Below are positions 13,299 through 20,665 of a DNA stretch of 20,665 nucleotides, piece by piece. The position numbers were made by a program, and so were the translations under genes. The notes beneath the pieces are model-generated. The model searched no databases. It saw only the letters and a list, made by a program, of their open reading frames with translations, and was not told the DNA's origin. The stretch is from an uncultured Ruminococcus sp. (GTDB lineage: Bacteria > Bacillota > Clostridia > Oscillospirales > Ruminococcaceae): assembly GCA_910584195.1 (NCBI GenBank), contig CAJTYV010000038.1, positions 1-20,665 on the forward strand, read 5' to 3'. How positions within the stretch are numbered: position 1 is the stretch's first letter; every line of letters begins with the position of its first letter.

Positions 13299-13408
13299 GG
13301 CACGCGGGCTTGCCCGCCTGCCACGGAACAGAGGGAGTGGGGAGCCTAATACCCCACCTGCCTTACGTCGGCGGGAAGGGTGTCCTTTGGAACAGCAAGC
13401 TGGGACAC
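13299..13408. other. Candidate oriT with three inverted repeats
   Basis: Three hairpin-forming repeats lie in the 192-bp gap before the relaxase. IR1: GGCA.GCGGGC (13299-13309) with GCCCGC.TGCC (13312-13322). IR2: GTGGGG (13337-13342) with CCCCAC (13352-13357), loop AGCCTAATA. IR3: GTGTCC (13380-13385) with GGACAC (13403-13408), loop containing TTTGGAACAGCAAGC. MobV relaxases act at inverted repeats located just upstream of their own gene, so this is the expected oriT place. The nick position cannot be read from the sequence. Confidence 0.6.
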
Positions 13409-13439
13409 GGTGGATTGACCGAAATAACACGAAAACAAT

Positions 13440-14897
13440 ATGGCAAATGCAAAACAAGTGCTCGACGTTCAGGTGTCGAAAGGCATCACCACCGCCCAAA
13501 GCAACGAGCATCAGCGTAACCGTAGCGAAAAGGCGGAAAAGTACGCCATGAAAAAAGGCAACTACGATCCGACGCGCAAACAGTTGAACTTCGAGATTGC
13601 TCCCGGTGGTAAAATACGCCCCATAGACACGAGTCGGAGCATTCCCGAACGCATGGCCGACATCTTGAAACATCGTGGCATCAAGGACCCCAATGAGGGG
13701 CTGGTGGAGCCGAAATACCGCACGGTCGTGAACATCATCTTCGGAGGTTCGCGAGAGCGGATGCACGAGCTGGCGTTCGGCACGCAGCAGGTGGATTTTG
13801 AGGAGGGCGCGGACAATTCACGCATCAAAAGGAAAGGCGACATCGAACGCTGGGCGAAAGATGTCTATTCGTTCGTGAGCCGCAGATACGGCGAGCTGAA
13901 TATAGCCGCCTTCATTGTACATCTGGACGAGCTGAACCCGCACGTCCACTGTACGCTTCTGCCAATCAAGGACGGCAAGTTTGCGTACAAGGAGATATTC
14001 GCCGGAAAGGACAAGTTCGAGTACAGCGAACGGATGAAACAGCTCCATACCGACTTTTTCGCCGAAGTCAATACGAAATGGGGAATGTCGAGAGGACGGA
14101 GTATCGCCGAGACCGGCGCACGGCACCGCACGACCGAGGAATACCGCCGTATGCTGTCGGAGGAATGCACGACTATGGAGGAACGGATTGGCCGTCATCA
14201 GGAAGTGTTGTCCTCCCTGCAATCGGAAATCCGGCTGGCAGAACGCAGGGTAAAAGGTCTTACGACGATGGTAGAGAACCTCGAAAAGGCGAAAGCCGAA
14301 AAGGAGGCGCAGCTATCGGCAGCCGAAAGCGACCTGAAAGCGAACAAGGGGGATGCAGTGCAATTGGCCGTGCAGGTTCAAGGTTTGGAGAAAGAGCTGC
14401 AAGGAATCACCCGGCAACTGGCAGACAAACAAGGCAAGTTGCAGGCGGCTGACCGACAACTCGCCGACCTGAAAGAGAACATGAGTGCCATTGAGGAACG
14501 CACGGAAGAACTCAAGGAAGAAGCCTACCGGTATTCGCACGACGTACACTCCAAAGTGGACAACCTGTTAAAGGATGCCCTGTTGGAAAGTGTGGTCAGC
14601 GAGTTCCGGAACGTGTCGGCACAGATGGGCGTGTCAGAACGGCAACTGTTTGACGGTACACTCGTACAGTCCATCGCGGAACAGGGTACGGAAGTCATGC
14701 ACTGCGCTACGATGCTCTTTCTCGGCATGGTCGATGATGCCACCACGTTTGCCGAAACACATGGCGGCGGAGGCGGCGGAAGCGACCTTAAATGGGGGCG
14801 CGACGATGATGAAGACAACCGGGCGTGGGCGCTCCGCTGCATGAGGATGGCAAGTCGTATGATGCGTCCGAGCATCGGCAAAAAGTCCAAGCGGTAA
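13440..14897 (+). CDS. MobV-family relaxase (Mob/Pre)
   Basis: 485 residues. MobV motifs are present: EHQRNRSEKAE at 23-33 (motif I, with His24 in the place of the attacking histidine known from MobM of pMV158) and the metal-binding HLDELNPHVHCTLLP at 161-175 (His161, His168, His170). A long coiled coil, rich in Glu, Lys and Leu, covers about residues 235-370. Near the C terminus a run of six glycines links to a basic tail (MMRPSIGKKSKR). It would nick oriT and lead the strand into the recipient. The gene follows the candidate oriT directly and precedes an OmpA-type gene by 53 nt. Confidence 0.93.
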   Translation: MANAKQVLDVQVSKGITTAQSNEHQRNRSEKAEKYAMKKGNYDPTRKQLNFEIAPGGKIRPIDTSRSIPERMADILKHRGIKDPNEGLVEPKYRTVVNIIFGGSRERMHELAFGTQQVDFEEGADNSRIKRKGDIERWAKDVYSFVSRRYGELNIAAFIVHLDELNPHVHCTLLPIKDGKFAYKEIFAGKDKFEYSERMKQLHTDFFAEVNTKWGMSRGRSIAETGARHRTTEEYRRMLSEECTTMEERIGRHQEVLSSLQSEIRLAERRVKGLTTMVENLEKAKAEKEAQLSAAESDLKANKGDAVQLAVQVQGLEKELQGITRQLADKQGKLQAADRQLADLKENMSAIEERTEELKEEAYRYSHDVHSKVDNLLKDALLESVVSEFRNVSAQMGVSERQLFDGTLVQSIAEQGTEVMHCATMLFLGMVDDATTFAETHGGGGGGSDLKWGRDDDEDNRAWALRCMRMASRMMRPSIGKKSKR

Positions 14898-14950
14898 ATG
14901 GCGGATAATCCCGTAAATAAATCAAATGTATAACATAAAATCATCAATAT

Positions 14951-16444
14951 ATGACGAAACAAATCATTTTTATTTTTGCGCTATTTTGCTCGATGCAGAC
15001 ATGGGCAAATAGCCAACCCAAACAAGAGGACACTGTACGATACACGTCCCATCATGTTGTCACTGAACAGCTCCAATCAATGCCGCCGGCTTATCTCGAC
15101 GGAGTGGTACTTCCGGCTCGCGGAAGCGGCAACTGGTTTGTCAGCATTGCCGGAGGCACGACCGCTTTTCTCGGCACCCCGCTCGGTTGTGAGGACTTGT
15201 TCGGGCGGATGAAACCCTCGTACAGCCTCGCTGTCGGCAAGTGGTTCACGCCGTCTGTCGGCGCACGGATAAATTACAGCGGCCTGCAGTTCAAGGACGC
15301 CCGGCTATCCACACAGAACTATCACCACATCCATGCGGATCTGCTATGGAATGTGCTCGGTTACGGGTACGCCCGGCAAGAACAGGTGCGCTGGAGCCTT
15401 GCACCCTTTGCGGGTGTCGGGCTACTACACCACGCTACCAACGGGCACAATCCGTTCGCTATTTCCTATGGCGTACAAGGACAGTATCGTATCAACAGCC
15501 GGTTAAGCGCCATGTTGGAACTCTCAAGCATGACCACATTCCAGGACTTCGACGGGTATGGCAGGGCGAACCGTCTCGGCGACCACATGGTGTCGCTCTC
15601 GGCAGGGTTCACGTTCCACATCGGGCAGACCGGATGGAAGCGTGCGATAGACGCCACGCCCTACATCCGCAGGAACGAATGGCTCACGGACTACACGAAC
15701 TTCCTGTCGGAGGAGAACAACCGTTCCAAGGGGCGTATCGATCAGGACAGGCGGACGCTTGCCGAATTGAAGAAGATACTGGAAATAGAAGGTCTGCTCG
15801 ACACGTACAGCCAACTGTTCGGGAGCGAGGATGCCACCGGACGCCAATATCCCGTGAACAATTACAGTGGATTAAATTCACTCCGGGCAAGGTTGAAAAA
15901 CAGGCATTGGGACGGGAAGTCGCTTCTTGAGGGCGAGTATTCATACGGAGATACACGGACGGACACCCTGACGGCTGCTAATCGAAACAGCACGTCCGGC
16001 ATCAATGAAAACGGAGGCGGGAACGGCAATCTTTCCGATACCGATACCATATTCACGTCTGGAAGATATGCCTCCCTTGCATCTGACGGAAGCGAATGTA
16101 TTGGCTCTCCCGTATATTTCTTTTTCTCCCTCAATTCGAACAGACTGACGGATGCTTCGCAAATGCTCAATCTTGATGAATTGGCACGGGTAGCAAAGAA
16201 ACACGGGGTGGCGGTGATGGTGACAGGTGCGGCGGACAGTTCAACAGGCACGGCAGACATCAACGAATCATTGAGTGCATCACGCGCCGCCTACATTGCC
16301 GATGAATTGAAGCATAGAGGAATCCCGTATGACCGCATAACACAGACAGGCAAGGGCGGTATCAGCGACTATGTACCGATAGAAGCCAACCGCCATACGA
16401 AAGTGGAACTGTTCTTTCTTGAAACGACAAAAACAACGAAATAA
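14951..16444 (+). CDS. Outer-membrane barrel/OmpA-domain protein
   Basis: 497 residues. A signal peptide (TKQIIFIFALFCSMQTWA) is followed by a region of alternating amphipathic strands (about 60-240; VGKWFTPSVGARINYSGLQF, LSAGFTFHIG) like an OmpA-type beta barrel. A polar linker rich in Asn, Gly and Thr (about 340-385) leads to a C-terminal OmpA-like peptidoglycan-binding domain (FFFSLNSNRLTD, then SLSASRAAYIADELKHRGIP and RITQTGKGG). It is an outer-membrane protein tied to the cell wall. As the last gene of the mobilisation operon it may stabilise mating contacts or give surface exclusion; both are inference. A strong terminator follows at 16461. Confidence 0.88.
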   Translation: MTKQIIFIFALFCSMQTWANSQPKQEDTVRYTSHHVVTEQLQSMPPAYLDGVVLPARGSGNWFVSIAGGTTAFLGTPLGCEDLFGRMKPSYSLAVGKWFTPSVGARINYSGLQFKDARLSTQNYHHIHADLLWNVLGYGYARQEQVRWSLAPFAGVGLLHHATNGHNPFAISYGVQGQYRINSRLSAMLELSSMTTFQDFDGYGRANRLGDHMVSLSAGFTFHIGQTGWKRAIDATPYIRRNEWLTDYTNFLSEENNRSKGRIDQDRRTLAELKKILEIEGLLDTYSQLFGSEDATGRQYPVNNYSGLNSLRARLKNRHWDGKSLLEGEYSYGDTRTDTLTAANRNSTSGINENGGGNGNLSDTDTIFTSGRYASLASDGSECIGSPVYFFFSLNSNRLTDASQMLNLDELARVAKKHGVAVMVTGAADSSTGTADINESLSASRAAYIADELKHRGIPYDRITQTGKGGISDYVPIEANRHTKVELFFLETTKTTK

Positions 16445-16460
16445 TACATACGATTAACTG

Positions 16461-16503
16461 AAAGAAGAGTGCTGTTTCTTTCGATTCGGCACTCTTCTTT
16501 GAA
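16461..16503 (+). terminator. Terminator of the mobilisation operon
   Basis: AAAGAAGAGTGC (16461-16472) pairs perfectly over 12 bp with GCACTCTTCTTT (16489-16500), 17 nt after the OmpA-gene stop. The T run is within the stem end. It separates the operon from the convergent minus-strand gene, which ends at 16534. Confidence 0.75.
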
Positions 16504-16533
16504 ACGGGAAATTCAACTATTTATATAGTTTTT

Positions 16534-17095
16534 TTACAGCCATCTCATTTCAGTGATTTCATGTGGTTTTCCACAAACCGTTAGTCGTGCCCACGCTACA
16601 ATTCTCCAAGGACGTCCTTCTTTTCTTCCTATGACAAATGAATAGAATTCGTCTGTTCCGGAAATAAGACCATATACATCTTTGTTCAATTCAATCTGAC
16701 AATCTACTATCAGTTCAGCAAAAATTCTCTCTCTTTGAAATATTTCACATATAATGTTTTTGGATTCTCTCATCCCTTTCAAATGCTTCTTTATTTTCGT
16801 ATCTATACGCTCTGTCATTAATGGCAAGATGACAGACATAACGTCTGCCTTGTTCGCCTTTACTATAAAACAAAGCCATTTTACAGCCGGAAAATTTTGA
16901 GCTTATGGCCCATTTCTCATGTGGAACTTCAGTATAAGATATTTTACCCGGAACATAAGGTACAGGTATTGCACATGGAAATTGTTCGTACCAAATGGTT
17001 TTTAACATGTAATCGGAGACGAGGCGGTCCTTGTCATTTGTATCTCCGCATTGATGTTCGAAAGGATATAACCATGCAGGAATGTCGTTACCCAT
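16534..17095 (-). pseudogene. Unknown gene broken by a frameshift
   Basis: Two overlapping minus-strand frames (17095-16745, 116 codons, and 16839-16534, 101 codons) read as one protein with a +1 shift. The first frame ends AFERDERIQKHYM. If one A is removed from the AAAAA run (16757-16761) the reading continues ERIQNIICEIFQRERIFAEL and runs to the end of the second frame, about 186 residues. Both parts have similar composition (aromatic and charged, FYSKGEQGRRYVC; DEFYSFVIGRKEGRPWRIVA). This could be a true mutation, a sequencing error in a homopolymer, or two separate genes. There is no recognised family, signal peptide or membrane segment. Confidence 0.5.
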
Positions 17096-17250
17096 ATAAA
17101 TATACGAAAAATAACTGATAATTCAATATAGCGTCTAAGGTTTTTGCACAGGCTCTCGGGTGCTTACAAGAAAAATGCATTAATCCTCAGAAATTTATAA
17201 TCTATATCTGTGATGTTGAATAATTTATAGTATAATTATTGTTATTATTA

Positions 17251-19404
17251 TTAAAATGTAAGTACTACACCAAAATACCAAGTTTTTAAAGAATGATATT
17301 TTTTATAAATACTGGAATAGTCTGAATAATAATACAATTCATTAGTTTCATTTTTAGTATTCAATATATTATTTATTGATAAATATACAGTTAATGTACA
17401 TGTTTTGAAGGTCATGTATTTTGACATAGATAAATCCAATCTGTTATATGCTCTATTTTGAAATTCTTCTAATTGACTATATATAGGTTCATATGCCTTT
17501 GCTTCAGAATTCCAACGAGAAGAAAGTACCGGATAATGCAGGTTATAACTTCCAGGACGTCCTATATACATAAGACCGATTGAGAACAATTTAGGATTAC
17601 TATATGTAATTGATGGTTTCAAAAAATATAAAAAATTATGTCCTCCTTTATATTTTGTTCCATTTACATTCGCTTCTTGTTTGATTGTTGAATTAGATAA
17701 AGATATAGTAAGATAATTCCATAAAGTTTGCGATATTGAGAATTCAACCCCCAAAGTCTGAGTCTTATTTATAGTGTAATAAAAGTCAATGTCTCGTTCT
17801 CCACTTTCTTGCTTATAGTATAATGCCGATTGAATCTTAGTTTGTCTATTTTCATATATATAGTCCAAAGAAACTTGTTTGCTCTTCAATAATCTGTATT
17901 TTAAATTATAATAATCAGGCTGTGTGTAATTATGATAATGTCCAGCACTTAAAATCAATGTATGATTATTAGCAGGTACATACTTTAGGCTATATTGAAA
18001 ACTAGTGTATTGTTTTTGTTTATTGATTGGTATGTTTGTTCTAGCTCCTATTGACATAGAAACTCTTTTATGTATATCCCAATTCACATAAAAATATGGT
18101 TCAAGTATATAATTTGAAACTATTGTATCTTGATTATAGGTAGGAGATTCCTTATTCATCGCATAATAATACAACGGAACTTTATTTTTTACCAAAGTAT
18201 TCTGGTTATCTAAACTTACCCCTGTTTGAAAAGTTATTTTTTTTGTAATATCTGTTTTATAATCTATTGACGCATAATGGGAATAGTCTTTTGAGTTCAA
18301 AATATTATTTCCAAATAGCACTTCTTTTTTTTCGTAATTATACCCATGATTAATTTTAAACATCCCTTTTTTAAAAAATATAACAAAATTGTTAACAGAG
18401 AAATATCTTAATCCATTAGATTTAAGATTTCCCTGGTAAGCTAACATTGCAGATGTACCATTATAATTCTCGCTCATAAAGTAATTATAAGAATTAAAAT
18501 ACATTTTATCATTAAGAGTATATCGAAAATTTATACCCACATCTTTTGTATCATAACTTTTCATATCAGGCAAACTCTTAGTGTTTATTTTTTTTAGCAA
18601 ATATGAATTTTGCCAATTTCCATAAATTTGAATAAAAGTAGATTTTCCTTGTAACTTTTGCCCCATTGAAAAGCCAATATTTCCAATCCCTGCTGAAAGT
18701 TGATATGTGTTTTTGCTAATTTTCTTAATAGTTGATATATCTATTATCCCCCCTGAAGCATTGCCAGTTATTAAAGGAGGATTGGATGGATATACAGTTT
18801 GTACGTCTATCATCTCAGGATTAAAAATACTAAAAAAACCAATGTTATTTAAACTTGAAGCTCTTACTGGGCGATAAATTGGTACGCCATTGTATATAAC
18901 TCTTGAACGATCAGAACTGCTTCCACGCAGAGATGGATTTGCGCTTTCATCACTATTGGTAGAAGCAGGCATATTAATTATGGCTTTTAAAGGATCGGCT
19001 TGAGATATAGGATTCATATATATATCTAAACTGCTGAGTTTTTCTGTCGAAAATTGCTCTGATATTGGAGTAGTCCCTGCAATAACAACTTCATCTAAAA
19101 GTACAGGGTCGGCATTTAATGTTATGATATTCTTTGAATCCTCTTCCAATTCAACAGCCGGAATTCTTTTATTCTGGTAGCCAATAAATGTTATAATGAG
19201 GGTGTCATTATCATATGTATAAGGAATAGAAAAATACCCATTCAAATCACTTATTGCACCATTATGAGGATTTGATTTAAAGTAAACATTAGCAGCAAAT
19301 ATAGGCAAATTCCTCTCATCCACCACTGTCCCTGATATTTCTTGCGCATTTACAATTTTTGCTAAAGTAAAAACTGTAATTAATGATATAAATAATTTCT
19401 TCAT
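17251..19404 (-). CDS. TonB-dependent outer-membrane receptor
   Basis: 717 residues. The signal peptide (KKLFISLITVFTLAKIVNA) is followed by a carboxypeptidase-regulatory-like beta domain (about 22-100; ISGTVVDERNLPIFAANVYF), a TonB-box-like LDEVVIAGT, a plug domain (about 105-230; PSLRGSSSDRSRVIYNGVPI, then GNASGGIIDIST) and a 22-strand-type barrel ending in aromatic Phe (WYFGVVLTF). It imports an unknown substrate using TonB energy. At 717 residues it is far shorter than SusC-type glycan receptors, and no SusD partner is present, so a metal-complex, cofactor or peptide substrate is more likely (inference). Its DNA is visibly A/T-richer than the mobilisation operon, which suggests separate acquisition. 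It is last in a three-gene leftward cluster. Confidence 0.92.
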   Translation of the reverse strand: MKKLFISLITVFTLAKIVNAQEISGTVVDERNLPIFAANVYFKSNPHNGAISDLNGYFSIPYTYDNDTLIITFIGYQNKRIPAVELEEDSKNIITLNADPVLLDEVVIAGTTPISEQFSTEKLSSLDIYMNPISQADPLKAIINMPASTNSDESANPSLRGSSSDRSRVIYNGVPIYRPVRASSLNNIGFFSIFNPEMIDVQTVYPSNPPLITGNASGGIIDISTIKKISKNTYQLSAGIGNIGFSMGQKLQGKSTFIQIYGNWQNSYLLKKINTKSLPDMKSYDTKDVGINFRYTLNDKMYFNSYNYFMSENYNGTSAMLAYQGNLKSNGLRYFSVNNFVIFFKKGMFKINHGYNYEKKEVLFGNNILNSKDYSHYASIDYKTDITKKITFQTGVSLDNQNTLVKNKVPLYYYAMNKESPTYNQDTIVSNYILEPYFYVNWDIHKRVSMSIGARTNIPINKQKQYTSFQYSLKYVPANNHTLILSAGHYHNYTQPDYYNLKYRLLKSKQVSLDYIYENRQTKIQSALYYKQESGERDIDFYYTINKTQTLGVEFSISQTLWNYLTISLSNSTIKQEANVNGTKYKGGHNFLYFLKPSITYSNPKLFSIGLMYIGRPGSYNLHYPVLSSRWNSEAKAYEPIYSQLEEFQNRAYNRLDLSMSKYMTFKTCTLTVYLSINNILNTKNETNELYYYSDYSSIYKKYHSLKTWYFGVVLTF

Positions 19405-19434
19405 AATATATTGTTGTTGAATGGATATAGCTAA

Positions 19435-19490
19435 TTTGAAATTCTGAAACAGGTAATATAATATTAAGAACCTTATTCCAGAATTTCAAA
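19435..19490 (-). other. Intercistronic hairpin before the receptor gene
   Basis: TTTGAAATTCTG (19435-19446) pairs perfectly over 12 bp with CAGAATTTCAAA (19479-19490), enclosing a 32-nt loop that itself contains GGT/ACC pairing. It fills most of the 94-nt gap between the TPR and receptor genes. There is no T tail on the minus strand, so it may be an mRNA-processing or stability element, or an attenuator setting the ratio of the two products. Confidence 0.55.
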
Positions 19491-19498
19491 GAGATTTT

Positions 19499-20287
19499 TT
19501 ACAACTTAGACTTATTGTACTTTAGAGTATAATTATCGGGATATTCTAATAGTCCTAACTCAATGTATTTTTTTGCTTGTTTCATATTGTTTTTTTTTAT
19601 ATAATAATTTGTCAGTAATTCATAGCTCTCTTGTCTGCCCCAGGAAGGTAAATAAGGATTGGCAATTTTTTGTATAGAAGAAATAGAAAGAGCTTTCAAT
19701 GCATATTCTTCAACCTTATTTCCTCCACCATAGGTTTCGGGAGTATAATAATCATTATTAGCCAAGACATAGTATACTCTTGGATTGTTATCATCAAGTT
19801 TTAAAGCACGCTCAATATAATCAGTTGCACTTTTAGACGCTTGAATTACTTTTGGAAATTTTAAAAACTGACATGAGAAACTGTGTAACATTGAAAGCAG
19901 GGCACAATCTTCCGAATTCTTTTTCTTTATTGATTCTAATGCGTCAATACCTTTCTTTAATTCTTCGTAAGATTTACCTGTTTCACTTTTTTTTAAATAA
20001 AATATACTACAGTAATAATGAGTATATCCTTTCCAATATAGGAAAATAGAATTATTGCTTTTGTGATACAATGATGAAAATTCATCAATAAGTGATAACA
20101 TTTTTGAGTTGTTTTGTTCAACAAATGAATTCATAAAAGCATCCATTATTCTATTATGAACATTCTGTTCTTCTTGTGTTTCCACACAAATTTGATCATT
20201 CATGTAAAAACATACGCTAGTAGTGGCATAGGAGCTCTGAAATACTACACTTAGTGCAATAATTGAAATTAATAATAGAGACTTCAT
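19499..20287 (-). CDS. Periplasmic TPR-like protein
   Basis: 262 residues with a signal peptide (KSLLLISIIALSVVFQSSYA). The C-terminal two thirds has helix pairs of TPR type, for instance SATDYIERALKLDDNNPRVYY, then YALKALSISS and MKQAKKYIELGLLEYPDNY. The motif NPRVYYVLANNDYYTPETYG followed by a GGGNK turn and PYLPSWGRQESY resembles a family of secreted Bacteroidetes TPR proteins that I recall near outer-membrane receptors. It probably acts as a periplasmic scaffold. There is no Cys lipobox. It begins 29 nt after the regulator gene and precedes the receptor, so the three genes look co-transcribed. Confidence 0.8.
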   Translation of the reverse strand: MKSLLLISIIALSVVFQSSYATTSVCFYMNDQICVETQEEQNVHNRIMDAFMNSFVEQNNSKMLSLIDEFSSLYHKSNNSIFLYWKGYTHYYCSIFYLKKSETGKSYEELKKGIDALESIKKKNSEDCALLSMLHSFSCQFLKFPKVIQASKSATDYIERALKLDDNNPRVYYVLANNDYYTPETYGGGNKVEEYALKALSISSIQKIANPYLPSWGRQESYELLTNYYIKKNNMKQAKKYIELGLLEYPDNYTLKYNKSKL

Positions 20288-20316
20288 TTTTTTTAATTTA
20301 AATGGTTAAACATATG

Positions 20317-20601
20317 TTATAAATTTATATAGCTTTTCAAGTTTTCAACATATTGCTCAAAAGCCAATTTCCCTTGTTCTGTTATGAAGCACATCGTTTG
20401 AGGACGTTTACCAACAAATTCTTTTTGTATGCATATATAATTAGCCTTTTGTAATTTGCTAAGTTGGATACTAAGATTCCCTGAGGTTGCATGACACGTT
20501 TCAAGTAGATAAGTAAAATCAGCTTTTTCTGCATTTAAAAGAATTGACATTATAGCCAATCTCAATTCAGAATGAAGTAGCGGATTTAATTCTTTTAGCA
20601 T
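20317..20601 (-). CDS. Winged-helix transcriptional regulator
   Basis: 94 residues from the ATG at 20601 (MLKELNPLLHSELRLAIMSI). The frame is open to the window edge with another ATG at 20655, but regulators of this small family begin close to the LNPLLHS motif. Features are a helix-turn-helix (DFTYLLETCHATSGNLSIQL, then SKLQKANYI) and a wing with KRPQTMCFITEQGKLAFEQY, typical of the small MarR/ArsR-like HTH_34 proteins of Bacteroidetes. A near-consensus -7 box (TATGATTG, 20633-20640) would give a 25-nt leader. It probably controls its own operon with the TPR and receptor genes, in response to an unknown signal. Confidence 0.85.
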   Translation of the reverse strand: MLKELNPLLHSELRLAIMSILLNAEKADFTYLLETCHATSGNLSIQLSKLQKANYICIQKEFVGKRPQTMCFITEQGKLAFEQYVENLKSYINL

Positions 20602-20665
20602 AACCTTTTGTATTTTATATATATTCCTGGAACAATCATACAAGCTATAGCCCAAATTGCATACG

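Noticed and set aside
12993..13766. 257-codon minus-strand open frame across the oriT region
   Set aside because: Antisense to the winged-helix and relaxase genes, both with recognisable domains; it crosses the inverted repeats.
17096..17250. Possible right end or attachment site of the element
   Set aside because: Base composition changes here, but I see no terminal repeat, integrase or matching sequence elsewhere in the window, so no boundary is claimed.

Overview
The window looks like part of a mobile genetic element from a gut Bacteroidales bacterium (Bacteroides, Parabacteroides or a relative). The evidence is a set of promoters with the Bacteroides -7 box TAnnTTTG, a MobV-type relaxase, a ParA partition pair, an HU protein, an accessory single-strand-binding protein, and small proteins (LPD11 type, DUF1281/Api92-like type) typical of Bacteroidales conjugative elements. 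No integrase, replication initiator, type IV secretion gene, rRNA, tRNA or CRISPR array is visible, so an integrative element cannot be told from a plasmid here.

Layout. (1) 1-790 is A/T-rich and gene-free, with a leftward promoter, a large imperfect dyad and the first copy of a 238-bp duplicated leader. (2) 791-6685, plus strand, is an accessory region: a four-gene cluster, then five single genes (LPD11 protein, SSB, three conserved unknowns including a DUF1281-type protein). Each unit ends in a hairpin and is followed by a long non-coding stretch of about 300-750 bp. These stretches share sequence boxes and are related cassettes. (3) 6843-9613, minus strand, is a maintenance block: ParA, its DNA-binding partner, a 33-residue membrane peptide and HU, flanked by A/T palindromes that are candidate partition sites. 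A resolvase-like protein with its catalytic residues replaced lies upstream. (4) 9817-16503, plus strand, is a mobilisation operon: lipoprotein, two unknowns, a multi-span membrane protein, a winged-helix protein, a candidate oriT with three inverted repeats, the MobV relaxase, and an outer-membrane barrel/OmpA fusion, closed by a strong terminator. (5) 16534-17095, minus strand, is a gene of unknown function broken by a frameshift at a homopolymer. (6) 17251-20601, minus strand, is a visibly A/T-rich cargo cluster: winged-helix regulator, periplasmic TPR protein and TonB-dependent receptor.

How the parts may work together: ParA and its partner probably act at the A/T palindromes in segregation. 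The relaxase would nick at the inverted-repeat region just upstream of its gene, with the operon's lipoprotein, membrane and OmpA-type proteins serving the envelope side of transfer or exclusion. The catalytically dead recombinase faces the mobilisation operon across an intergenic region full of TCATACT repeats and may regulate it. The right-hand cluster looks like a self-contained outer-membrane uptake system carried as cargo. The most unusual material is the family of non-coding cassettes between the accessory genes.
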